Shown here piece by piece: positions 1 to 6,439 of a DNA stretch of 7,243 bases. Numbering within the stretch: position 1 is the stretch's first letter; the number at the start of each line of letters is the position of its first letter. Origin of the DNA: JAUWCW01 sp030609125 [NCBI: Candidatus Rokuibacteriota bacterium] (GTDB taxonomy: Bacteria; JAUVQV01); NCBI GenBank assembly GCA_030609125.1, contig JAUWCW010000095.1, forward strand, positions 1 to 7,243, read 5' to 3'. Under the pieces are notes generated by a model. The model was not told where the DNA came from, ran no database searches, and saw only the letters and a list, made by a program, of their open reading frames with translations. A program made the translations under genes and the position numbers.

Positions 1-2
1 TC

Positions 3-797
3 GTTGCCCTCTGTATCACCGCCGTTCTGCTTTTCGGGCAACCGCTGGCTTCACTCGCCGCCGACCCGGCGATTGACTGCTGGTTCCCGCCTTCGTGGAA
101 GGTCAAGGGAGCGAAGGCGAAGGCCATCACCTCGGCGCTGACGGATAAGTCAGGGCTTGCCGTCCAGCCGAGGATCGCCAAGAGCTATCCGCAGATCCTG
201 GCCGCTTTCGATTCGGAAACGTACTCGCTGGTGTACGTCGGCTCCTTCGTGCAGACCATTATCCGCGCGCGCGAACTCGGCACTCCGCTGGCGCAGGGAA
301 TCAACGGCAAGGAGTTTTACTCGGGCATCATGGTGTACCCCAAGGGGAAGGACCCGGGGAGCATTCTCAAGGGCAGCCCGGAAAAGGTAGCCTTCACCAT
401 CGGCGCCTCATCCGGGGAATCGAGCGCCAAGGCCGGCACGGGCGGCAAGGCGGCCGTGGGGGTGGCCAACCACAAGGCGGCCTCGATGGCGGTCAAGGCG
501 GGAAAGGCCGAAGCGGCGGTTGTGAAGAACTGGTGGTGGGACGGCAACAAGGGTGAATTCCCGGGCTTCGCGGTCTACCGGATTCCCGGCGTCTCGGAGG
601 AAAAGAACCCCGACAACGTCCTGACGGCGTCGAAAAGCATCCCGTCCGACGTGGCTAAAAAGATCGCGGACGCGGCCCTGGCCAGCGCGGAGGCCTTCGG
701 AGTCCAGAAGATGGCGCCTTTCGACCCGGGGACCCTTGATTTTTCGCTCGGTCTGATGAAAAAGGGAGGCATAGACCCCCTCACCTATTCCTGGTAG
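3..797 (+). CDS. PhnD-like periplasmic substrate-binding protein (5' end cut off)
   Basis: The reading frame is open from the left edge (first full codon at 3) to the TAG at 795-797, giving 264 visible residues, so the true start lies outside the window. A GTG at 231 could be taken as a start, but it would remove the secretion signal and the first lobe. The first ~20 residues are a hydrophobic stretch ending in a Sec-type cleavage site (LASLAA, then DPAID), so the protein is exported to the periplasm. Its body resembles the PhnD/phosphonate-type binding-protein superfamily: a YVGSFVQ strand-helix near residue 78, a Ser/Gly-rich SSGESSAKAG loop near 135-145, an AAVV step followed by WWWD near 174-180, and a C-terminal IPSDVAKKIADAAL helix typical of the family. 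The family delivers small anions to ABC importers, but the ligand cannot be read from sequence. No permease or ATPase gene follows; the next gene is tyrS. It could also be a sensor-associated or orphan binding protein. Confidence 0.75.
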   Translation, partial: VALCITAVLLFGQPLASLAADPAIDCWFPPSWKVKGAKAKAITSALTDKSGLAVQPRIAKSYPQILAAFDSETYSLVYVGSFVQTIIRARELGTPLAQGINGKEFYSGIMVYPKGKDPGSILKGSPEKVAFTIGASSGESSAKAGTGGKAAVGVANHKAASMAVKAGKAEAAVVKNWWWDGNKGEFPGFAVYRIPGVSEEKNPDNVLTASKSIPSDVAKKIADAALASAEAFGVQKMAPFDPGTLDFSLGLMKKGGIDPLTYSW

Positions 798-895
798 CAG
801 AGGATCGGGATCCAGCCCCTTCCGGTGGCAGGCCGCGCGGCAGGGCGGCTTTCGCGGGAGCAGCTGATTCGAAAAAGAGGCAGCCGGGAGGGGAG
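798..895 (+). other. Short leader between the binding protein gene and tyrS
   Basis: This 98-bp gap holds a 10-bp GC-only palindrome (GCCGCGCGGC, 832-841) and a small GGAT/ATCC inverted repeat (801-812). Neither is followed by a T tract, so I do not call a terminator. It is too short, and lacks the long stems, for a T-box leader of the kind that controls tyrS in many Gram-positive bacteria. No convincing -35/-10 pair was seen, so tyrS may be read through from the upstream gene. Confidence 0.4.
886..895 (+). promoter_or_regulatory. Ribosome binding site of tyrS
   Basis: The purine run GGGAGGGGAG lies directly before the ATG at 896. The GGAG core at 887-890 leaves 5 nt to the start codon. This supports ATG 896 as the tyrS start. 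Confidence 0.7.
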
Positions 896-2149
896 ATGAC
901 ACCTGCAGGCCATATCCTTGACATCCTGAGAGAACGGGGCTTCGTTGAACAGGTGACGGAGCCCGAAGCGGGCATCAGGGAGCTGCTCGACAGTCCCGCC
1001 TCGGCCTACATCGGGTTCGATCCGACGGCGGCGAGTCTCCACGTCGGCAGCCTGGTGCCCATCATGTCCCTGGTGCACCTGCAGCGTGCCGGACACCGTC
1101 CCGTCGTTCTTGTCGGCGGCGGGACCGGACTCGTCGGCGACCCTTCGGGAAAGACCGAAATGCGCACGGTCATGACCCGGGAGGAGATCGAAAGCAATGC
1201 CGCCGGCATCCGGCGGCAGCTGGAGCGATTTGTCGATTTCAGCGACGGGCGGGCCATACTGGTCAACAACGCGGACTGGCTGGTTCCGCTCAACTACCTC
1301 GAGTTTCTGCGTGACATCGGACGGAAGTTCTCGGTCAATCGCATGCTCGCCGCCGACGCCTACCGCACGCGCTACGAATCGCAGGAAGGTCTGAACTTCC
1401 TCGAATTCAACTACATGCTTCTCCAGGCGTACGACTATTACCATCTCTACCGCACCGAGGGCTGCCGGCTGCAGATGGGCGGCAGCGACCAGTGGGGAAA
1501 CATCGTGGCCGGGTGCGACCTGACGCGGCGCATGGAAGGCGCCCAGGTCTACGGGATAACCTTCCCCCTCATCACCACGGCGTCGGGGGCCAAGATGGGC
1601 AAGACCGCCGACGGGGCGGTCTGGCTCGACCCCGATCTCACTTCGCCGTACGATTACTACCAGTTCTGGGTCAACACCGATGATCGGGACGCGGAGCGCT
1701 TCCTCGCCCTTTTCACGCTCCTCGACCTGGCGGAGGTGAGAAGGCTGGGAGGACTGGAGGGTGCCAGGATCAGGGAGGCGAAGCGGGTCCTGGCGCTGGA
1801 GGCCACCGCCATCGCTCACGGCAGGGCGGCGGCGGAGGCGGCGGCGGCGGCGGCGGGCCGCCTTTTCGGCGGGCAGGAGAGGCAGGGAGGCGTCCCGCCG
1901 GACGCCCCGGCGAGCGAGCTCCCGGCGGCGGAATTCGAGCAGGGGGTGGAGGCCTTCGACCTTTTCCACCGCGTGGGACTGGCGAGAAGCCGCGGCGAGG
2001 CGCGCCGGCTCATTCAGGGAGGCGGCGCCTACGTGAACGGCGCGGCCGTGTCGGCTGTCAACGACCGGATCACATCGTCGGCGGCCCGGGACGGGGTCAT
2101 CACTCTCCGGGCGGGGAAGAAGAAGTTTCATCTCGTCCGCCTCGTCTGA
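896..2149 (+). CDS. tyrS: Tyrosyl-tRNA synthetase
   Basis: This gene encodes a 417-residue cytoplasmic class I aminoacyl-tRNA synthetase that activates tyrosine with ATP and charges tRNA-Tyr; its length is typical for bacterial TyrRS. The Rossmann catalytic domain shows the YIGFDPTA strand (38-45), the HIGH-type signature HVGS (49-52) and the GDPSGKTEMR block (81-90). The tyrosine-pocket helix is YMLLQAYD, with Y173, Q177 and D180 spaced as in the well-studied enzyme. The GGSDQWGNI block (195-203) follows, then the KMSKS loop as KMGKT (233-237) and the AVWLDP..TSPYDYYQFW segment. An Ala-rich linker (about 308-322) leads to a C-terminal S4 RNA-binding domain (about 352-412, with SRGEARRLIQGGGAYVNG). 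A strong ribosome binding site supports the ATG start. The gene is complete with no missing catalytic motif. The KMGKT form places it with the E. coli/Bacillus-like TyrS group rather than the TyrZ group; that subgroup assignment is inference. Confidence 0.97.
   Translation: MTPAGHILDILRERGFVEQVTEPEAGIRELLDSPASAYIGFDPTAASLHVGSLVPIMSLVHLQRAGHRPVVLVGGGTGLVGDPSGKTEMRTVMTREEIESNAAGIRRQLERFVDFSDGRAILVNNADWLVPLNYLEFLRDIGRKFSVNRMLAADAYRTRYESQEGLNFLEFNYMLLQAYDYYHLYRTEGCRLQMGGSDQWGNIVAGCDLTRRMEGAQVYGITFPLITTASGAKMGKTADGAVWLDPDLTSPYDYYQFWVNTDDRDAERFLALFTLLDLAEVRRLGGLEGARIREAKRVLALEATAIAHGRAAAEAAAAAAGRLFGGQERQGGVPPDAPASELPAAEFEQGVEAFDLFHRVGLARSRGEARRLIQGGGAYVNGAAVSAVNDRITSSAARDGVITLRAGKKKFHLVRLV
1825..1854 (+). 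repeat. GGC trinucleotide run inside tyrS
   Basis: Ten consecutive GGC-type triplets with one GGA interruption (1834-1836). In the tyrS frame they read as alanine codons with one Glu, giving the Ala-rich segment at residues 311-320 between the catalytic and S4 domains. Ala-rich helices occur here in TyrRS from GC-rich genomes, so this is probably a tolerated codon-bias run that may be prone to slippage in whole-codon steps. Confidence 0.8.
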
Positions 2150-2170
2150 ATACTTGCGCGGGTCCTGAGA

Positions 2171-2199
2171 TTGACTCGGCGCATCCGTTGGAGTATTAG
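2171..2199 (+). promoter_or_regulatory. Possible sigma70-like promoter before the yejA-like gene
   Basis: TTGACT (2171-2176, 5 of 6 matches to the -35 consensus) is followed after exactly 17 nt by TATTAG (2194-2199, 4 of 6 matches to the -10). It lies in the 63-bp gap after tyrS. Against it, transcription would begin near 2206, downstream of the best ribosome binding site (2198-2203), giving an almost leaderless message for the ATG at 2213. It may be chance. Confidence 0.25.
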
Positions 2200-2203
2200 A
2201 GGA
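2198..2203 (+). promoter_or_regulatory. Ribosome binding site deciding the yejA-like start
   Basis: AGAGGA lies 9 nt before the ATG at 2213. It abuts the ATG at 2204 with no spacer, so it favours the later start. That start also puts the hydrophobic signal peptide at the very N-terminus. The TTG at 2171 has no good site before it. Confidence 0.5.
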
Positions 2204-2212
2204 ATGGAATCC

Positions 2213-4045
2213 ATGCGGTTACTACTTATTCTTGCGGCCCTCGCTCTTGTACCGGCGGCCCGACCCGCTCACGCGGCGGGGGAGACGGGCACTCTCACGC
2301 ATGCCCTCGCCATGCACGGGGAGCCGAAGTACGGCCCGGATTTCAAACACTTCGATTACGTCAATCCCGAGGCTCCGAAGGGGGGCGATATCCGGCTTCA
2401 CGCCATCGGTACCTTCGACAGCCTGAACGGCTTCAATTTCAAGGGAGTGAGCGCTCTCGCCCTGGGGGGCCTGTACGACACCCTCCTTGCCAATTCGAGC
2501 GACGAGGCCTTCAGCGAGTACGGGCTCCTGGCGGAGTCGATAGAGGTTCCGGAGGACCGGTCGTGGGTGGCCTTTACCATGCGCGACGAGGCGCGCTGGC
2601 ACGACGGGAAGCCCGTTACGGTGAACGACGTAATCTTCAGCTTCGAGATACTCAAGAAGAAAGGGCACCCCTTTTACCGCGCCTACTACGCCAGCGTGGC
2701 CGGGGTGGAAGCGGTGGGGAAAAGAAAAGTCCGGTTCCGCTTCAGCGGCAGCGAAAACAGGGAGCTGCCGCTGATTATCGGGCAGATGCCCATCCTTCCG
2801 AAGCACTACTGGGAGGGCAGGGCCTTCGAAAAAACGACCCTCGAGCCCCCGCTGGGGAGCGGCCCGTACCGCATCGGGGCCGTCGAGCCGGGACGGTCCA
2901 TCGTCTACGAACGGGTGGAGGACTACTGGGGCGCCGGCCTCCCCGTCAACAGGGGAAGAAACAACTTCAACCGCATCCGTTACGACTACTACCGTGACGC
3001 CACGATTGCCCTGGAGGCCTTCAAGGCCGGGGAGTACCATTTCCGCGAGGAGAACGTCTCCAAGCAGTGGGCCGCCGCCTACGACATTCCCGCCGTGAGG
3101 GGGGGACTGATAATAAAAGAGGAGATTCCCCACGAGCGACCGACGGGAATGCAGGGCTTCGCCTTCAACACCCGCCGCTCCTTCTTCGCGGACCCGCTGG
3201 TGAGGGAGGCACTGGCGTACGCCTTTGACTTCGAGTGGACCACCAGGAGCCTCTTCTACGGGCAGTACGCGCGGACAACGAGCTACTTCTCCAACAGCGA
3301 GCTGGCCGCGAGGGGAATGCCCGGCCCGGAAGAGCTGGCGGTTCTCGAGCCGTACCGCGGGCGTCTTCCGGAGGAGGTGTTCACGGCGGGATACGCCCCT
3401 CCCGCCACCGAAGGAAGCGGGCGGATCAGGGGCAACCTGGGGCGCGCGATGAAGCTGCTGAAAAGAGCGGGGTGGCGGATGGAGGGGGGCAGGCTCGTGC
3501 GGGCGGATACGGGGGAGGCCTTCGACTTCGAGATCCTGCTTAATTCTCCCACCTGGGAGCGGATAGCGCTGCCCTTCAGGAAGAACCTGCAGCGTCTCGG
3601 GATTGAAGCGAAAGTCCGCACCGTCGATGCCGCCCAGTACCAGAAGAGGGTCGAGGAGTTCGATTTCGATATGATCGTCGATGTTTTTGGACAGTCGCTC
3701 TCGCCGGGGAACGAGCAGAGGGATTTCTGGAGTTCCGCCGCCGCCGCCGAGCCCGGCAGCAGAAACACCATAGGCATAGAGGACCCCGTTGTGGACGAGC
3801 TCGTCGATCTGGTGATCGCCGCCCCGGACCGACGGTCCCTGATCGCCAGGACAAGGGCGTTGGACCGGGTGCTGCTCTGGGGTCACTACATCATCCCCCA
3901 CTGGCACATCCGGAGCTATCGAGTCGCCTACTGGGATATTTTCGGCCGGCCCGAAGTCGTGCCCCGTTACTCCCTCGGCTTTGACTCGTGGTGGGTGGAC
4001 GCGAACAGGCAGAAGAGCCTGGGGGCGAGGAAGAAGGCCCTTTAA
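2213..4045 (+). CDS. yejA: YejA-like family 5 periplasmic peptide-binding protein
   Basis: From ATG 2213 the product has 610 residues, close to the ~600 of E. coli YejA. The frame is open back to TTG 2171 and has another ATG at 2204. I prefer 2213 for its ribosome binding site and because the signal peptide (MRLLLILAALALVPAARPAHA, cut before AGE) then starts properly. There is no lipobox cysteine, so the product should be soluble in the periplasm. The mature N-terminus has the YejA-type pattern: HALAMHGEPKYGPDFKHFDYVNPEAPKGG (about 30-58), then GTFDSLN (66-72). The SBP_bac_5 core follows (about 108-145; SWVAFTMRDEARWHDGKPVT and NDVIFSFE), and a WHIRSYRVAYWD segment lies near the C-terminus. 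YejA delivers oligopeptides, including microcin C in E. coli, to the YejBEF ABC importer. Here yejB, yejE and yejF are absent and a TolC-family gene follows directly. The family is clear; the ligand and partner permease are unknown. Confidence 0.9.
   Translation: MRLLLILAALALVPAARPAHAAGETGTLTHALAMHGEPKYGPDFKHFDYVNPEAPKGGDIRLHAIGTFDSLNGFNFKGVSALALGGLYDTLLANSSDEAFSEYGLLAESIEVPEDRSWVAFTMRDEARWHDGKPVTVNDVIFSFEILKKKGHPFYRAYYASVAGVEAVGKRKVRFRFSGSENRELPLIIGQMPILPKHYWEGRAFEKTTLEPPLGSGPYRIGAVEPGRSIVYERVEDYWGAGLPVNRGRNNFNRIRYDYYRDATIALEAFKAGEYHFREENVSKQWAAAYDIPAVRGGLIIKEEIPHERPTGMQGFAFNTRRSFFADPLVREALAYAFDFEWTTRSLFYGQYARTTSYFSNSELAARGMPGPEELAVLEPYRGRLPEEVFTAGYAPPATEGSGRIRGNLGRAMKLLKRAGWRMEGGRLVRADTGEAFDFEILLNSPTWERIALPFRKNLQRLGIEAKVRTVDAAQYQKRVEEFDFDMIVDVFGQSLSPGNEQRDFWSSAAAAEPGSRNTIGIEDPVVDELVDLVIAAPDRRSLIARTRALDRVLLWGHYIIPHWHIRSYRVAYWDIFGRPEVVPRYSLGFDSWWVDANRQKSLGARKKAL
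4027..4037 (+). promoter_or_regulatory. Ribosome binding site of the TolC-family gene, inside the yejA-like gene
   Basis: The purine run GAGGAAGAAGG lies within the last codons of the preceding gene and ends 8 nt before the ATG at 4046. The upstream stop (TAA, 4043-4045) directly abuts this ATG, so the two genes are probably translationally coupled. Confidence 0.5.
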
Positions 4046-5461
4046 ATGGGGACACGCCGGAGGCTGAGCGGAGACGTCGGTTCCCTTGCTGCGGGCGTGC
4101 TCTCGGCGCTGATCCTCACCGCCGGGTTCGGGGGGGACCTGAAGGCGGAAGAGCTCAGGCTGACCCTCGCTTCGGCCCTGGACATGGCCGTCGGCAGCAG
4201 CCATCTCCTCAGGTCCGCCGATCTGGAAGTGGAAAAGGCGGGGATCTCCATCAAGAGGGCCCGGGCGGAGCGGTATGTTCCCGAGGCGGAGCTGCTGGTG
4301 GAGACGGGGGTGGTGCCGGCGGCGAGAGGCACGGCGCTGGACTCTCCGGACCAGCAGAGCGACCTCGACAGCCTGGGCCCCTTTTACAAGATCAACCTGA
4401 AGATAGTCCAGCCCCTGTACACCTTCGGCCGGCTCAAGAACCTTGAGAAGCTGGCCCGCGAGGGGCTGGGCGCGGCGGAGGCGAACGCCGAGCTTGCCCT
4501 GCAGGAGCTGTCGCTGCTGGTGATCGAGACCTACTGGTCCCTCATGTCGTCGCGGGAAGCGGTGGCCATAGCCGAGGAGTTGCGGGACAACTTCCGCAAG
4601 CTTCTGGTGGAGGTGGAAAAGAGGATCGACGACGAGGACTCGGAAGTCGACGATACGGACCTTCTGGAGGTGAAGAGTTCCACCTACCCCATCGAAAAGG
4701 TGTTTCTGGACTCCCGGGAGGACAGCCGCAAGTCCCTGATGGTTATGCGAATCCTCGTCGGCGCCGGTGCGGGCGAGGATCTCGTCACCGGCGGGGAGTC
4801 CTCCCCGGAGTTCGAGGTCGGGATGGAAGTCTTCGACAGGTTCCTTCTCGAGAAGGGCGTCATGGACAAGCAGCTCGATGTTCTCGCAGCGGCCGCGCGC
4901 GCCCTGGAGAGAAAGATAGAGCTCACGAAGAGCGAGCGCTACCCGCTGATTTTCCTCGCTGCCGCCGCGGGCTTCGCCGAGGCGCCGAACCGGGACGACC
5001 AGACGAACCCCTTCGTCCTGGACGATTTCAACTACGCCAGGATAGGCGCCGGGATAGGGATATCATGGAGGCCGAATCTCTACAAGAGCGGCCTTGAAGT
5101 GGACGAGATGAGAAAAGAGCATCAGGCGCTGCTCGAGAAGATCGAGGCCCTGAGGCGGAAACTCACCGTCGAGGCCTCGGTCAGGTTCGGCGAGGCCGCC
5201 AAGAACCGGGCGCTTCTCGATGCCGCCCGTGAGTCTCTGGCCGCCTCGAAGAGCTGGCTTCGCCTCAGCCTCGACAACTTCGATCTGGGCATTGGCGAAG
5301 TGAAGCGGCTCCTCGACGCCTACGAGGCTTACTTTGAGATGAAAGGCGTGGAGGTCGCCATGGAACTGGAGTACAACGTCTCTCTCGCCCGGGTGGCGAG
5401 TTCCCTGGGAGACGTCGGCCGCTACCTGAAGTGGCTGGAGAAGGGGGAAGTGGAGTTTTAG
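4046..5461 (+). CDS. TolC-family outer-membrane efflux/secretion protein
   Basis: The product has 471 residues, a normal length for the family. TolC-family proteins form trimeric outer-membrane barrels with a long periplasmic alpha-helical tunnel, serving efflux pumps and type I secretion. A basic N-terminus (RRR) and hydrophobic stretch (13-28) end near KAEE (33-36), a likely Sec signal peptide. The two-fold family repeat is visible. The first half has LTLASALDMAV, a helix with RARAERYVPEAEL (71-83), the strand KINLKIVQPLYTFGRL (115-130), then coiled helices. The second half has ERYPLIFLAAAAGF (297-310), GAGIGISWRPN (334-344), long helices, and a tip/return helix LGIGEVKRLLDAYEAY (414-429) that matches the usual LG...LLDA pattern. 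The first-half tip is unusually acidic (about 193-206, DDEDSEVDDTDLLEV). It follows the yejA-like gene with no spacer. No adaptor or pump gene is in view, so its partner is unknown. Confidence 0.88.
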   Translation: MGTRRRLSGDVGSLAAGVLSALILTAGFGGDLKAEELRLTLASALDMAVGSSHLLRSADLEVEKAGISIKRARAERYVPEAELLVETGVVPAARGTALDSPDQQSDLDSLGPFYKINLKIVQPLYTFGRLKNLEKLAREGLGAAEANAELALQELSLLVIETYWSLMSSREAVAIAEELRDNFRKLLVEVEKRIDDEDSEVDDTDLLEVKSSTYPIEKVFLDSREDSRKSLMVMRILVGAGAGEDLVTGGESSPEFEVGMEVFDRFLLEKGVMDKQLDVLAAAARALERKIELTKSERYPLIFLAAAAGFAEAPNRDDQTNPFVLDDFNYARIGAGIGISWRPNLYKSGLEVDEMRKEHQALLEKIEALRRKLTVEASVRFGEAAKNRALLDAARESLAASKSWLRLSLDNFDLGIGEVKRLLDAYEAYFEMKGVEVAMELEYNVSLARVASSLGDVGRYLKWLEKGEVEF

Positions 5462-5467
5462 CCAGGG
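5462..5467. other. Six-base gap between convergent genes
   Basis: The plus-strand stop (TAG, 5459-5461) and minus-strand stop (TAG, reading 5470-5468) face each other across 6 bp. A 4-bp stem (GGCT 5466-5469 with AGCC 5476-5479), followed by CGTTTT on the plus strand, is the only terminator-like structure and is too weak to call. Transcripts from either side probably run into the opposite gene. Confidence 0.6.
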
Positions 5468-6439
5468 CTAGAGCCAGCCGTTTTCCCGGTACCACTCGTA
5501 AGTCGAGCGAAAGCCGTCCTCCATCATGACTGCCGGGGAGAAGTCCAGATCCTCCTCTATCTTCCGGCCGCTGCAGACCCATCCGGGCTGGATGGCCTCT
5601 CTCACCCGGTCGCTGTTGAGAAGCGGCGGCCTGCCGGTCAGGCTGCCGGCCAGGTCGCAGAAGAGTCCCGTCGCCCTCATAACGGCGGCGGGGACGGGAA
5701 AAGGCACTCCCCGACCCACGACCGACCGCAGGATCCGGGCGACGTCGTCACGGGTGTAGACCCTGCCGTCGGAGAGGTGGTAGACCTGTCCGGCCACGGC
5801 GCTGCCGCGGCCGGCGAGGAGGAGGGCCCGCACCAGGTCCTCGACGTGAATGGTGGAGACCTCGGTTTTCCTGCCGGCTATCTGGAGAATGATGCCCAGG
5901 CGGGCCAGCCTGAAAAGAAGGAGGACGTCCCGGTCCCAGGGGCCGTAGACAACGGGGGGGCGAATGATGGTCCAGAGAGAGGCAGGGCAGTCGCGGCGGA
6001 GCAGCTCCTCGCCGAGCAGCTTGCTCCGGCCGTAATCGCTGACCGGCGAGGGGGTGTCTTCCTCGGAGGCCGGTCCGGCGGAGGTGCAGGGACCGGCGGC
6101 CGAGAGGGAGCTGACGAGGATGATCCTCGTCGAGGCAGCGGCGGCGGCCCTCGCGAGGACCGCGGCGCCCTCGCCGTTCACGGCATAGTACGTCCGGGCC
6201 CGCAAGGCCCTGGTGCAGGCGGCGAGGTGAAAGACGATGTCCGCATCAGCGGCGCACCGCCGCATCAGCTCTTCGTCCATGATCCCGCCCTGCACGACCT
6301 CGACGCCCGCGAGCTTCTTCAGCCACTCCGCGCGGGAAGGGGAGCGCACGAGACAGACCACGCGGTGCCCCTCGGAAGAGAGCGCCGGGGTGAGGTGGCG
6401 TCCAATGAAGCCGGTGGCCCCGGTAAGAAAGACTCTCAT
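5468..6439 (-). CDS. NAD(P)-dependent extended SDR epimerase/dehydrogenase
   Basis: The product has 323 residues, normal for the extended short-chain dehydrogenase/reductase (NAD-dependent epimerase/dehydratase) family. The frame stays open upstream, giving a longer 472-residue reading. That extra part is the neighbouring gene read out of frame, so I start at the ATG at 6439. The N-terminus has the Rossmann nucleotide loop GATGFIG (7-13). Further motifs are DADIVFHLAA (65-74), N88, the Ser-rich strand VSSLSAAG (109-116), the catalytic YGRSK (Y136, K140), RPPVVYGP (160-167) and IHVEDLVRAL (197-206). All key catalytic residues are present, so it should be active. These enzymes act on nucleotide sugars, sterol-like or flavonol-like ketones, or related substrates; the substrate here is not readable. 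Its start overlaps the stop of the upstream GNAT-like gene (ATGA, 6439-6436), and it lacks a strong ribosome binding site of its own, which points to translational coupling. Confidence 0.9.
   Translation of the reverse strand: MRVFLTGATGFIGRHLTPALSSEGHRVVCLVRSPSRAEWLKKLAGVEVVQGGIMDEELMRRCAADADIVFHLAACTRALRARTYYAVNGEGAAVLARAAAAASTRIILVSSLSAAGPCTSAGPASEEDTPSPVSDYGRSKLLGEELLRRDCPASLWTIIRPPVVYGPWDRDVLLLFRLARLGIILQIAGRKTEVSTIHVEDLVRALLLAGRGSAVAGQVYHLSDGRVYTRDDVARILRSVVGRGVPFPVPAAVMRATGLFCDLAGSLTGRPPLLNSDRVREAIQPGWVCSGRKIEEDLDFSPAVMMEDGFRSTYEWYRENGWL
6436..6439 (-). promoter_or_regulatory. ATGA stop/start overlap coupling the GNAT-like and SDR genes
   Basis: Read on the minus strand, the SDR start ATG (6439-6437) overlaps the upstream TGA stop (6438-6436). 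This arrangement usually reflects translational re-initiation and equal production of both proteins. Confidence 0.85.

Noticed and set aside
832-841. Perfect 10-bp palindrome GCCGCGCGGC before tyrS
   Set aside because: Such GC-only palindromes are expected by chance in DNA this GC-rich, it has no T tract after it, and no second copy was noticed.
785-2131. 448-codon open frame on the minus strand opposite tyrS
   Set aside because: It covers a fully conserved tyrosyl-tRNA synthetase and shows only low-complexity Arg-rich sequence.
2222-4204. 660-codon open frame on the minus strand, longer than the yejA-like gene opposite it
   Set aside because: The sense strand encodes a clear family 5 binding protein here. 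The antisense translation has no recognisable motif, is rich in Arg/Pro/Gly/Val, and is the expected by-product of GC-rich codon use.
5466-5484. Possible terminator hairpin at the convergent junction (GGCT/AGCC stem followed by CGTTTT)
   Set aside because: A 4-bp stem with a 4-T run is too weak to call.
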